DNA from: Candidatus Sumerlaea chitinivorans
GTDB taxonomy: Bacteria; Sumerlaeota; Sumerlaeia; Sumerlaeales; Sumerlaeaceae
NCBI GenBank assembly: GCA_003290465.1
Contig: CP030759.1
Coordinates: 1,641,144 to 1,705,143 of the forward strand
DNA: 64,000 bases
Reading direction: 5' to 3'
Below, in pieces: positions 10,016-18,624 of the stretch; within the stretch, counting starts at the first letter, position 1, and each line of letters starts with the position of its first letter. The notes under the pieces were generated by a model that saw nothing but the letters and a program-made list of their open reading frames with translations, was not told the DNA's origin and searched no databases. A program made the position numbers and the translations under genes.

Positions 10016-10645
10016 ATGAGTGAAGGTGTAGCAGTCCAGCCAGCCGAATTGACCGATCGGGCGAAACGTGCGTTAGACCGGATCAAGGAGGTTTTTGGGG
10101 TCGCCGAGGTGCCGGCAGCCCTTACGCGGTTTGCCCAGTCCGAAACTGGCATCAACGATCTCTACATGAACCTCAACCGTCAGCTGCAGGACGGCAAGGT
10201 CTCCAAGCAAACGAAACTTCTGGTTGCACTGGGGGTAGCGACGGCGGTGGGCTCCCCTCAGGCCGTAGAGTTTTTCCGACAAGCTGCAATCGCGGCTGGA
10301 CGCACCGCTGCGGATGCAGCCGAGGCGATTCACACTGCGATTACGTGCAGTACTTACAACGCGTACTATCGTTTCCGCAGTCAAGTGCCCGGCGACTTGG
10401 CGCCGACGTATAGCGAATTTAAGGCCACCTTCAACGGCTCGGTGTTTCTGAAACCGCCGTTCGACGAGCGTGAGGTTGAGGCCATTTGCGTGGCTGTTTC
10501 GTCGGTGAACAACTGCATGAAATGTGTGGATGGCCACGTGAACAAGGCCAAGAGCCTCGGCTACCAAGACGATCAGATTGATGAGATTATCAAAGCTGGA
10601 GCAGCGGCGTTCGCCTTTGCGCTTGCTTGCAATGCATGCCAGTAA
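10016..10645 (+). CDS. ahpD: AhpD-family alkylhydroperoxidase / carboxymuconolactone decarboxylase-like protein
   Basis: 209 residues of the CMD/AhpD fold. The active-site cluster of mycobacterial AhpD (Glu118, Cys130, Cys133, His137) is matched in spacing by E155, C167, C170 and H174 (motif CMKCVDGH). The second residue within the CxxC is K, where the mycobacterial protein has His132. AhpD proteins reduce the oxidised AhpC peroxiredoxin, which fits the next gene, ahpC, 129 bp downstream on the same strand. Ribosome binding site GTGAGG precedes the ATG. It is longer than the 177-residue mycobacterial protein, mainly at the N-terminal side. It could instead be a general CMD-family protein, but context favours AhpD. 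Confidence 0.8.
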   Translation: MSEGVAVQPAELTDRAKRALDRIKEVFGVAEVPAALTRFAQSETGINDLYMNLNRQLQDGKVSKQTKLLVALGVATAVGSPQAVEFFRQAAIAAGRTAADAAEAIHTAITCSTYNAYYRFRSQVPGDLAPTYSEFKATFNGSVFLKPPFDEREVEAICVAVSSVNNCMKCVDGHVNKAKSLGYQDDQIDEIIKAGAAAFAFALACNACQ

Positions 10646-10774
10646 GCGCCCCCGCTTTGCTGGCCACGTGTGCTGTTCTTGCTCACGTGAAGTGGGAAGG
10701 CGTCCTCAAGACGGGGCAGCAATGAGACAAGTTTTAAATTGGAGTCAAATCTTAGAAAGAAAGGAAGGAGAAGT

Positions 10775-11302
10775 ATGATCGGTGTTGGTCAAAAGTGCCC
10801 GGACTTTGAAGTTCCGGCGCTGATCGGCGAAGACGTCAACGGAAAGGTCGCTTTAAAGGATTTCAAAGGCAAGTGGGTTTGCCTGTATTTCTATCCGCTG
10901 GATTTCACGTTCGTCTGCCCGACCGAGATCAAGGCGTTCAGCGACGCAGTACCTGATTTTGAGGATCGCAACTGCGCAGTGCTCGGTGGCTCGTGCGACA
11001 GCGTGTACAGTCACCTTGGTTGGGTTCGCGCGAAGGACGAGCTCAAGGGCCTCAAGCACCCACTCATCAGTGACTACACGAAGTCGCTTTCGCGGGCCCT
11101 GGGGATTCTTGACGAAGAGAAGGGTGTGAGCCAGCGGGCGACCTTCCTGATCGACCCAGACGGAATCGTCCGATTCATCTATGTGACCGATCTGAGCGTC
11201 GGGCGAAACCCCGAGGAAGTGCTCCGTGTACTGGATGCGCTCCAAAGTGGTGAGCTTTGCCCGTGTGGCTGGAAGCCCGGCGATCCAACCATCAAAGTCT
11301 AA
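10775..11302 (+). CDS. ahpC: AhpC-type 2-Cys peroxiredoxin
   Basis: 175-residue thiol peroxidase that reduces H2O2 and organic peroxides. The peroxidatic cysteine C48 is in DFTFVCPTE; the C-terminus has C162 and C164 in LCPCGWKPG, supplying the resolving cysteine. ATG 10775 is preceded by the very strong AAGGAAGGAG 4 bases upstream; longer in-frame TTG starts lack this. It follows the AhpD-like gene, so the pair forms a self-contained peroxide-reducing system in which AhpD recharges AhpC, as in mycobacteria. A strong hairpin terminator follows 25 bases after the stop. Confidence 0.93.
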   Translation: MIGVGQKCPDFEVPALIGEDVNGKVALKDFKGKWVCLYFYPLDFTFVCPTEIKAFSDAVPDFEDRNCAVLGGSCDSVYSHLGWVRAKDELKGLKHPLISDYTKSLSRALGILDEEKGVSQRATFLIDPDGIVRFIYVTDLSVGRNPEEVLRVLDALQSGELCPCGWKPGDPTIKV

Positions 11303-11327
11303 GCATCAGGACCTGGAAAAACTACAT

Positions 11328-11369
11328 CGGCGGTGAGAAGCTGAAAGGCTCTCACCGCCGTTTTCTTTT
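11328..11369 (+). terminator. strong intrinsic terminator after ahpC, possibly bidirectional
   Basis: Perfect 10-bp stem CGGCGGTGAG / CTCACCGCCG followed by TTTTCTTTT. On the minus strand the same stem is followed after a few bases by TTTTT, so it may also end the convergent thiG transcript. Confidence 0.87.
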
Positions 11370-11458
11370 GTCTAAGGCCTGTGCAAATGCACCGAGCCCG
11401 CCGAAAAGAGGCTTCGATCGTCACCGCCAATTGTGCAATTCGCCCTAACCGTGCGGAA

Positions 11459-12268
11459 TCACACAAAGTCGAGGGCTGGGCTGCTGGGAGAGGCGTACCG
11501 CTTTTTGGGAATTCGGCCGGCAAGGTAAGCGAGTCGGCCCGCTTCGCACGCGAGCTTCATCGCACGCGCCATTTTCACGGGATCTTTCGCGCATGCAATG
11601 CCGGTATTTAGAAGAACGCCATCCACGCCCAATTCCATCGCAATTGCAACGTCGGAAGCTGTGCCGACGCCGGCATCAACGATGATGGGCACATGGGCCT
11701 GCTCGAGGATGATGGCGATGTTGGTGGGGTTCAGAATCCCAAGCCCAGACCCGATCGGCGAACCCAGCGGCATAACGGCGGTGGCCCCGGCATCTTCGAG
11801 TTTCCGTGCCATCACCGGATCGTCGTTCGTGTAAGCCAAAACTTTGAAGCCTTCCTTGACGAGGATTTTAGTTGCTTCCAGCGTCTCGATCGGGTCGGGG
11901 AGCAGCGTTTTCTGCTCGGAAAGCACTTCGAGTTTCACCATGTCGCCGAGGCCAAGTTCGCGGGCTAGCATGCAGATCTTAATCGCATCCTCTTTAGTAA
12001 AGCAACCGGCAGTGTTGGGGAGGATCGTGTACTTGTTGCGGTCCAGATAGTCGAGGAGGTTTTTCTCGCCACGCTTGTGGGCATCGAGATCGACGCGTCG
12101 CAAGGCCACCGTCACAATTTCGCAGCCCGACGCCTCGAGCGCCTCAACCATCAGCTCAAACGTCGCGTACTTTCCTGTTCCAACCAAAAGGCGAGAGGAA
12201 TACTCACGATCACCAAGGCGCAGTTTCGTATCGGCCACGGGCTTTGTGATTTCGCTCGGGTTTGCCAT
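11459..12268 (-). CDS. thiG: thiazole synthase
   Basis: Forms the thiazole phosphate moiety of thiamine from deoxyxylulose 5-phosphate, dehydroglycine and ThiS thiocarboxylate. The TIM-barrel sequence carries the Schiff-base lysine K112 in DMVKLEV and phosphate-binding glycine loops (GSPIGSG, DAGVGT). ATG 12268 has GGAAAGGAA upstream and gives 269 residues, normal for the family; a longer frame to 12310 lacks a site. No thiS, thiH/thiO or thiF lies next to it, so the sulfur carrier must be encoded elsewhere. No TPP riboswitch is visible in its upstream region. Confidence 0.95.
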   Translation of the reverse strand: MANPSEITKPVADTKLRLGDREYSSRLLVGTGKYATFELMVEALEASGCEIVTVALRRVDLDAHKRGEKNLLDYLDRNKYTILPNTAGCFTKEDAIKICMLARELGLGDMVKLEVLSEQKTLLPDPIETLEATKILVKEGFKVLAYTNDDPVMARKLEDAGATAVMPLGSPIGSGLGILNPTNIAIILEQAHVPIIVDAGVGTASDVAIAMELGVDGVLLNTGIACAKDPVKMARAMKLACEAGRLAYLAGRIPKKRYASPSSPALDFV

Positions 12269-12574
12269 TCTTGTAGATTCCTTTCCGTTCAAAGCTAATT
12301 TTTCGGTCACCTAACGGTCCCGGCCGCGTTTGGGGTCAGGCGGGGGCCACTTGCGTTGTTTTCCTCGAGACTTTACCCTATGCTACGCTGGATTGTTCGT
12401 ATCGTACGAGAAGCTTCCGACGACAAGTTTTTTGTTTGGGGCCAGGGGATTATACGGTCAACTGCGCACGGGGAAAACAATCGGCAATACGTCCGGCTCT
12501 AAGGATTCCGCGCAAACCTAGAGACGATGGATAGGGACGCAAACTGTGTACCCGTGGCACGCCTAAGACCCTTG
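12269..12574. other. intergenic region upstream of thiG, nothing recognised
   Basis: 306 bases between thiG and the CBM48-esterase gene on the same strand. I looked for TPP-riboswitch boxes (CTGAGA, ACCCTT) on both strands and found none. A short palindrome TCGTATCGTACGA lies near 12397-12409. No gene is supported. Confidence 0.4.
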
Positions 12575-13873
12575 CTATCTTGACCTTGATTCAAGAATGA
12601 ACTTCAGCGGACGCCATGCCCGCATGCGCCATGCCCGCTCATTGTGAGCGGCGCCGACATCCTCAAAATGTTCGAAGTCGACGCCATCTTTCCAACCCTT
12701 TTGGCGAGCCAAGTTGACAAATTCACGCGTCAGGGGGGCGCCGTCTTGCGTCTCACCGGCGGTGCCATTATCCACGTAGAGCCGGAAGCGCCCACGCCCG
12801 TGCTTTTTGACGACATCAAGCAACGTGCGGCCCTGTGCGTCCGGCACTTGGAACGCCGGTGACAAGGCAGCGACGACTCCGAAGGTGTCGGGATAAACGT
12901 ACCCTGTCGTAATCGAGACGATTCCCCCCATGCTTGATCCCATCACGGCCGTGTGTTTGCGATCGCGACGTGTGCGGAAGTCCTGATCGATCCGCGGCTT
13001 CACCACCTCTCTCAGAAAGCGATGGTAGGGCGAAGGTCGCAAGCGCAGGACGTCGGCTCCGAGGCCGTACTCCGCTAATCGCGCCGAAGAATTGGGTATG
13101 CCCACCAAAATGGCTTGCTGCAAGGTCGTGGTGGAATCCAGCAGCGTATTGAGGTGCCAGCCGCCATGACCGAAACAACAGCGCTCGTCATCCCAGACAT
13201 TCTGGCCGTCGTGGAGATAAATTACTGGGTAGCGGTGTTTTGAACCCGGCGTGAAATACCCTTTCGGTAGGTAGACGAAAATTTGCCGGGGGGCGAGGGA
13301 GTGCGAAGTGCCTTTCTCCTGCGGGAGAGACAACATCTCCGCGCTGAGCAAAAGGCGCCCATGTGTGGCCGTGGGTTCCCGATCATCGTACACTAACCGG
13401 CCCTCTTCAAAGCGCACAGGAATCCAAGATTGTTTGAAATCCGACGGGACCCCACGAACTCGAAATTCCACTGGTGCGGCGGCGAGGTTCAGTAGGGTGG
13501 AACGACGAAGGGGCAACTTGCTTTTTCCGCTACCGATCACGAGAATGGAATTGAATCCGCCAAAGCCGTCACTTACTCGGTTCGGGTTCTTTTCGTCATG
13601 ATACCATTTTCCGTCCGCCACAAACTTGTACAGATAGGCACCTTCTTCCAACTCTACCTCGACCGTAAAAGTACCGTCTGATTGCCGAGTCATCGGGACG
13701 GCAGCGGGGTTCCAGCCCCAATGGTCACCCGTGAGAACCACTGTGGTGGGGTTGTCCTTTGGGTAAAAAACAAATCTGTGTTTCATCGCTTTCTTGGAGC
13801 TAGTTTCAGTGCGAGCGCCCCCCACGGCCCACACCAAAGTAAGTAATAAAACGAGGGTTAGGTTTAATCTCAT
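12575..13873 (-). CDS. secreted esterase with N-terminal CBM48-like domain
   Basis: About 432 residues. An N-terminal signal peptide (RLNLTLVLLLTLVWAVGGA) is followed by an AMPK/CBM48-type early-set domain (TGDHWGWNP...YLYKFVADGKWYHDE). The second half is an enterochelin-esterase/EstD-type alpha/beta hydrolase: VIYLHDGQNVW, nucleophile serine near residue 312 in GSSMGG, and a late AHNERAW histidine block. Such proteins cleave ester groups on carbohydrate or siderophore substrates; CBM48 suggests an alpha-glucan or acylated sugar, but this is inference. A TTG at 13909 gives a 12-residue longer form that would spoil the signal peptide, so ATG 13873 is preferred. Confidence 0.8.
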   Translation of the reverse strand: MRLNLTLVLLLTLVWAVGGARTETSSKKAMKHRFVFYPKDNPTTVVLTGDHWGWNPAAVPMTRQSDGTFTVEVELEEGAYLYKFVADGKWYHDEKNPNRVSDGFGGFNSILVIGSGKSKLPLRRSTLLNLAAAPVEFRVRGVPSDFKQSWIPVRFEEGRLVYDDREPTATHGRLLLSAEMLSLPQEKGTSHSLAPRQIFVYLPKGYFTPGSKHRYPVIYLHDGQNVWDDERCCFGHGGWHLNTLLDSTTTLQQAILVGIPNSSARLAEYGLGADVLRLRPSPYHRFLREVVKPRIDQDFRTRRDRKHTAVMGSSMGGIVSITTGYVYPDTFGVVAALSPAFQVPDAQGRTLLDVVKKHGRGRFRLYVDNGTAGETQDGAPLTREFVNLARQKGWKDGVDFEHFEDVGAAHNERAWRMRAWRPLKFILESRSR

Positions 13874-14195
13874 GTAGCGTAGGTAAATCGTTCCAAAACC
13901 TTCTATCAAGCAGATTTTCAGTTACCTATCGGGTATACGCGAGCAGACAAAACAACTTACGTTCTCACAGGCTGAAACAGCCGACTACTCGTTGCCAAAC
14001 CTGCGAGGACTTGTGTTGGCCAAAACGCATGGAAACCACTAAGGGAGCACCGGTGTCAAACGTGCGGGTACCAATGCCTCCGCGCAAGCCGATGTGAAGT
14101 GGGGACCCCGCTTGTAAATCGGCTTGCGAATTATTCATCCTTGCTTTCTTGTGCGGCAGGTTGTGTGACAATCCACCGTGAAAACAGCGCTATCG
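13874..14195. other. divergent intergenic region, no gene
   Basis: Region between the minus-strand esterase and the pseudopilin operon. Apart from the promoter at 14196 no clear signal was found; short open frames here lack ribosome binding sites. Confidence 0.4.
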
Positions 14196-14224
14196 TTGAC
14201 GTAGGGTCAGCTCTAACATATAAA
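14196..14224 (+). promoter_or_regulatory. near-consensus sigma70 promoter for the pseudopilin operon
   Basis: TTGACG, exactly 17 bases, TATAAA. The -10 is 39 bases before the first pseudopilin ATG, giving a short leader. It is the best promoter match seen in the window. Confidence 0.65.
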
Positions 14225-14263
14225 CGCAATGAGCGGTGGCGCGTCGCGACGATTCGAGCAGGC

Positions 14264-14857
14264 ATGGAACGAGCAAAACGACATAGTGGCGGGTTTACGT
14301 TCGTCGAGGTCCTCGTGGTGGTCCTCATCATCGCGGTTTTGTCCGTCGTTGCCGTTGGCTCGTACGCAAGTTTTCGCAACGCTCGCCGGCTGAATTTGGG
14401 GGCCTCCTCATTGGCCAACACGTTCTCCACTGCCCGCTCATATGCGATTAGCACCAACAAGTGGCACCGTGTTGTTGTTCAATTGAAAAACCCAGTCAGT
14501 GGCGTAGAAGAGTTTGCATACTGGATTGACGAGATCGCAGCGGGTAGTGGCACGATCCCCAACCCCTCGCCAGCAAATGTCGGAGCGGGGGTCGTGCGAT
14601 CAAAGTTAGTGGGAGTTGGCACGTTGCCCGAAGATGTGCGCGTTGCAGAAGCCGCCGTTCATACGACTGGGACACTGATCACGCCTTCCACCGATTATTT
14701 CGCAATTGTGCGATTCAAACCGGACGGTTCTGCAGATATGGCAAGCTTGCATCTTGAAGACATGCGAGCGTCGCCAGCGGGCCCAAATCGTTTGGCGACC
14801 ATCAAAGTCTACCCCGCCACAGGTAAGGTCCAGTTAATCGAAGGGAGCTGGCAATGA
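14264..14857 (+). CDS. type II secretion / type IV pilus pseudopilin, GspH/FimT-like
   Basis: 197 residues. A short basic leader ends in G followed by FTFVEVLVVVLIIAVLSVVAV: a class III prepilin signal with Glu at +5, cleaved by a prepilin peptidase and then forming the pseudopilus core helix. The rest is a Ser/Gly-rich globular domain typical of GspH minor pseudopilins. ATG 14264 puts the cleavage site 11 residues in; longer frames upstream would place it far inside. Its stop overlaps the next gene by 4 bases (ATGA), so the three pseudopilins are probably co-translated. No GspD, E, F or K gene is adjacent. Confidence 0.85.
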   Translation: MERAKRHSGGFTFVEVLVVVLIIAVLSVVAVGSYASFRNARRLNLGASSLANTFSTARSYAISTNKWHRVVVQLKNPVSGVEEFAYWIDEIAAGSGTIPNPSPANVGAGVVRSKLVGVGTLPEDVRVAEAAVHTTGTLITPSTDYFAIVRFKPDGSADMASLHLEDMRASPAGPNRLATIKVYPATGKVQLIEGSWQ

Positions 14858-15288
14858 ACCGAAGTTATCCCACGCCACTCCCAAAAGCATACAGTCTGGT
14901 GGAAGCCATTGTGGCCCTGACGATTCTCCTTGCTGGCTTGCTGGTGGCTGTGCGGGTGTTTCCAGCGGTGCTGGACAGTAGCTCGCGAGCAGCGGATCTG
15001 ACCCAAGCTTCTCTTCTTGCCCAACAAAAAGCTGCAGAAATACTTCGCGATGACGACACCTCGCATTCGCTGGCGCGGGCCGTGGCTTTGCGCACAACGC
15101 CAACCGAACCTGTTCTGTGGCCCGGCGATCCGCGTTTTACTTATTCGTTCAGCGGCCGTTCGATCCTTTTTCCAGAAACCGACCCAATCAGGGGCGCCCC
15201 AAACGTAGCAAGAGTCATTGTGCGATATGCAAAAAGCTACCGATCCAACGAGGATGTGGTCTATGAGCTGCGCTTTTACGAACCGTGA
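14854..15288 (+). CDS. pseudopilin, GspI/PilV-like
   Basis: 144 residues. The prepilin-type segment is YSLVEAIVALTILLAGLLVAV, with Glu at +5. The residue before the predicted cleavage is Ala (PKA/YSLVE) instead of the usual Gly, tolerated by some prepilin peptidases but less efficient. Size and position between an H-like and a J-like gene fit GspI. It overlaps the previous gene by 4 bases and the next by 26. Confidence 0.8.
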   Translation: MNRSYPTPLPKAYSLVEAIVALTILLAGLLVAVRVFPAVLDSSSRAADLTQASLLAQQKAAEILRDDDTSHSLARAVALRTTPTEPVLWPGDPRFTYSFSGRSILFPETDPIRGAPNVARVIVRYAKSYRSNEDVVYELRFYEP

Positions 15289-16237
15289 GGGGCGCGTAGC
15301 CACCTTAGGGCGCGGTCAACCACGGGGTCTGACCTTTATTGAGCTGCTTGTCGCTGTCCTGATCGTGGCAGCGGTGATGGGGTCAGCAATCGTCGCGTTC
15401 GTTTTCCTCGTCCGCGGTAGTGAGGAAATGCGCTACAGGCTCGAGGCAATCAATAACGGGCGCCATGCTCTGGATCAGCTCGCTTCGGACTTGATGCAAG
15501 CAAGCTATGGTCCAACCTCGGCGGTCCCTCCGCACTTTTTCATCGGCGCCTCTGTGACACAGGCGGTTGGGAACGGCAAAGACGATGATAACGACGGCGA
15601 AACGGATGAGGAAATCTTCAACGGGCTAGATGACGACAACGACTGGACCTCTGCGGACGATCGGCATGCGGAAATCTCCACAACCCAGACGGAGCGAGCC
15701 GCGTTTGTGGGGATCCCTGACTGGGGCGATGCCCACGTCGACGAAGATCTGAAATTCTCCCTTACGGATTTGCGGTTCCGTATCCCCGGTGCAGGGGGAT
15801 ACTACTCGATCCACTATTACGTCGGAACGTTTGACGGCAGTCCAAACGTCTTGATCCGTGAAGTGTCCACAACCACGGGAACCCTTGCGTCCCCCGTGGC
15901 ATTCAATGTGCTGTCCTTTGGAACCCTTTATTGGGATTCTTCTACAACGAGTCCCACCCCGTGGAAAACATCATGGGATTCGACTGTGGTTGGACCAGAT
16001 GCACCCGCGCTTCCGAAGTCCGTAGCGCTTCAATTGACCGTCTACGCAGGACGCGCACCGTTGACTTCTGCAGCGTTAGGCACTCCTCTTGAAACCGTTT
16101 CCTTAACGACCGTTGTCAATATCCAGCAGTCTTTGGTGAACTCAACATTTGTGACGACGAACAACCCCGCCAAGGACTTGAAGAACTCCTCGATCGAAGG
16201 GCAACGGCCTGCAGCCGCCGTGAGGCGGAGACCGTAA
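15263..16237 (+). CDS. pseudopilin, GspJ/PilW-like, with calcium-binding-type acidic insert
   Basis: 324 residues from ATG 15263 (GAGG upstream). After a basic leader, GLTFIELLVAVLIVAAVMGSA gives the prepilin cleavage site and core helix with Glu at +5. About residues 110-130 hold two Asp-rich DxDxDG-type loops (KDDDNDGETDEE and LDDDNDW), resembling calcium-binding dockerin or thrombospondin type 3 loops. The globular domain continues to a Lys/Arg-rich C-terminus. GspJ-type minor pseudopilins cap the pseudopilus tip, and calcium binding is known in some pseudopilins, so the loops may stabilise the tip. This is the last gene of the operon; uvrB converges on it. Confidence 0.8.
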   Translation: MSCAFTNREGRVATLGRGQPRGLTFIELLVAVLIVAAVMGSAIVAFVFLVRGSEEMRYRLEAINNGRHALDQLASDLMQASYGPTSAVPPHFFIGASVTQAVGNGKDDDNDGETDEEIFNGLDDDNDWTSADDRHAEISTTQTERAAFVGIPDWGDAHVDEDLKFSLTDLRFRIPGAGGYYSIHYYVGTFDGSPNVLIREVSTTTGTLASPVAFNVLSFGTLYWDSSTTSPTPWKTSWDSTVVGPDAPALPKSVALQLTVYAGRAPLTSAALGTPLETVSLTTVVNIQQSLVNSTFVTTNNPAKDLKNSSIEGQRPAAAVRRRP

Positions 16238-16406
16238 CCCTATTCGCCCCGTTGGCAGCACACACTCCCCACATTCTGAGACATCATCTTGGGCCCAATC
16301 GCACGCGCTTGGGAGGAGGCGTCTGAAAAACCTTCTTGGGAAGCACTGAGGCTAATTCGTCAGCATTCGTGAGATATAAGCAAAGCACAGGGATGACATA
16401 AGACCT

Positions 16407-18479
16407 CTAAAGGCGTGAGCGCCTGCGATAACGTCCCCGATGTTGCGGGACAAATTGTTCTCTTGGCACGGCGGTGGCGAGAACAGCATCCCCACCCGTT
16501 CGCAGTTTCTCCTCAAGGGCAAGAATCTGATCCCGCAGCTCGGCGGCTCTCTCGAATTCCAGTTTTGCTGCAGCCTCACGCATTTCTTTGCGAAGCTGTT
16601 CAATGCGCTTTGGAATTTCTTCAGCGGGAATGTACTCTGCCTCGGCTTCGGCGGCCATGGGCACTTCGACGTAATCGGCCTCATACACCGTGTCGAGGAT
16701 CGTTTTGATTTCCTTGCGCACGGACTCTGGGGTGATGCCGTGCTTGCGGTTGTATTCGAGCTGGCGTGCCCGACGCCGTTCGGTTTCTTCAACGGTCTTG
16801 CGGATGGCCTCGGTGATGACGTCAGCATACATGATGACGGTGCCATTGACGTTTCGCGCAGCGCGCCCACACGTCTGGATCAACGCCGTATGGCCCCGCA
16901 AAAAGCCTTCTTTGTCGGCGTCGAAGATCAGGACCAACGAAACCTCCGGCAGGTCGAGCCCTTCGCGCAAAAGGTTAATTCCCACAAGGACGTCAAACTT
17001 GCCCAACCGCAGATCGCGTATGATTTCCGTGCGTTCGATCGCATCAATGTCGGAATGCATGTACTTTGCGGCGATTCCTAATTCGCAAAGGTACTCGGTC
17101 AATTCTTCGGCCATGCGCTTGGTGAGCGTGGTCACGAGAACGCGTTCGCCGCGCGCAATCCTTTGGCGAATTTCTGGGATGGCGTCCTCGGTCTGGCCGG
17201 TGGCGGGACGAATAATGATTTGGGGATCCACAAGGCCCGTTGGGCGAATGAGCTGTTCAACGACGATGCCCATGGACTTGCGCAATTCCGTCTCGCCCGG
17301 CGTGGCACTCACAAAGATCACCTGATTGACCCGCTCCTCAAATTCCTCGATCTTCAGTGGGCGGTTGTCCAACGCACTCGGTAATCGAAAACCATATTCG
17401 ACAAGCACGAGTTTACGGGAACGGTCGCCCTCGTACATGCCCCGCAATTGCGGGAGCGTGACATGGCTCTCATCAATGAATACGAGAAAATCCTTTGGGA
17501 AGTAGTCTAGAAGAGTGAAGGGAGGCTCGCCGGGTTTTCGCCCGGTGAGGTGCCGCGAGTAGTTTTCAATCCCTTGGCAGTACCCAACGGTCTCCAACAT
17601 CTCCAAATCGTAAGTGGTGCGCTGCTCCAAGCGCTGCGCTTCGACGAGCTTGTTTGCGCGTCGGAGCTCTTCTAACCGCTCCTGCAATTCCTGGCGAATG
17701 GACGCGATGGCTCGCTCCAACGTCGACCGCGATGTCACATAATGAGACGTCGGATAGATAAGGGCCCGTCGTAGCCTGCGCAACCGCTGACCGGTGAGTG
17801 AATCAATTTCGTAGATGGCCTCGACCTCGTTGCCGAAGAATTCCACACGGATTGCCGTTTTCTCCTCGTAAGGCGGGAACACATCCACCACGTCCCCGCG
17901 CACTCGAAACGTGCCGCGGTAAAAATCCAAGTCGTTGCGTGTATACTGGATATCCACAAGGTGTCGAAGAAACTCCGCACGCGTGATGGACTGCCCTTCT
18001 TCCACCAAGACAACCATGAGGTGAAAATCGGTCGGAGACCCGATACCGTAGATGCACGAGACACTGGCCACAACAATGACATCCCGTCGCTCGAGGAGGT
18101 GCTTGGTCGCTGCCAAGCGCATCTTATCGAGCTCTTCGTTAATCGCAGCGTCCTTCTCGATATAGGTGTCGGTTTGGGGCAGGTAGGCTTCCGGCTGATA
18201 GTAATCGTAGTAGCTTACAAAATACTCCACCGCGTTCTCAGGGAAAAGCTCTTTGAACTCGCGGTAAAGCTGAGCAGCCAGCGTTTTATTGTGGGCGAGG
18301 ACAAGCGTGGGGCGATTGACGCGCGCAATAACGTTTGCCATCGTAAATGTCTTACCGCTACCGGTCACCCCAAGAAGTGTCTGATAACGCAGGCCCTTCT
18401 CGATGCCCTTCACAAGGGACTCGATTGCCTCAGGTTGGTCGCCTCGCGGCTCAAAGGTTGTGTGGAGTTTGAATTCCAT
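16407..18479 (-). CDS. uvrB: excinuclease ABC subunit B
   Basis: Damage-verifying helicase of nucleotide excision repair, working with UvrA and UvrC. Walker A GVTGSGKT is at residues 37-44; the beta-hairpin block [17 protein letters not shown] follows near residue 90; Walker B is FIDESH. The C-terminal UVR motif ([27 protein letters not shown]), which contacts UvrC, is complete. 690 residues is normal. It lies 145 bp downstream of the thioredoxin/TPR gene on the same strand and may be co-transcribed with it. Confidence 0.98.
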   Translation of the reverse strand: MEFKLHTTFEPRGDQPEAIESLVKGIEKGLRYQTLLGVTGSGKTFTMANVIARVNRPTLVLAHNKTLAAQLYREFKELFPENAVEYFVSYYDYYQPEAYLPQTDTYIEKDAAINEELDKMRLAATKHLLERRDVIVVASVSCIYGIGSPTDFHLMVVLVEEGQSITRAEFLRHLVDIQYTRNDLDFYRGTFRVRGDVVDVFPPYEEKTAIRVEFFGNEVEAIYEIDSLTGQRLRRLRRALIYPTSHYVTSRSTLERAIASIRQELQERLEELRRANKLVEAQRLEQRTTYDLEMLETVGYCQGIENYSRHLTGRKPGEPPFTLLDYFPKDFLVFIDESHVTLPQLRGMYEGDRSRKLVLVEYGFRLPSALDNRPLKIEEFEERVNQVIFVSATPGETELRKSMGIVVEQLIRPTGLVDPQIIIRPATGQTEDAIPEIRQRIARGERVLVTTLTKRMAEELTEYLCELGIAAKYMHSDIDAIERTEIIRDLRLGKFDVLVGINLLREGLDLPEVSLVLIFDADKEGFLRGHTALIQTCGRAARNVNGTVIMYADVITEAIRKTVEETERRRARQLEYNRKHGITPESVRKEIKTILDTVYEADYVEVPMAAEAEAEYIPAEEIPKRIEQLRKEMREAAAKLEFERAAELRDQILALEEKLRTGGDAVLATAVPREQFVPQHRGRYRRRSRL

Positions 18480-18624
18480 GGACTGTCCGTTTGGAGCTAT
18501 ACCGGTGCTCCTGTTTCATTCGATTGGTCATCCCTCCCCCGTGTGCCACCGGAAGCAAGAAAAGCACGAACAGCCGCCCTGTACAGGGCTCTTGCCATAT
18601 TTCCGACCGCGGGGGGTTACGTGG

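Noticed and set aside
12269-12574. TPP riboswitch upstream of thiG
   Set aside because: The conserved CTGAGA and ACCCTT-type boxes could not be found on either strand.
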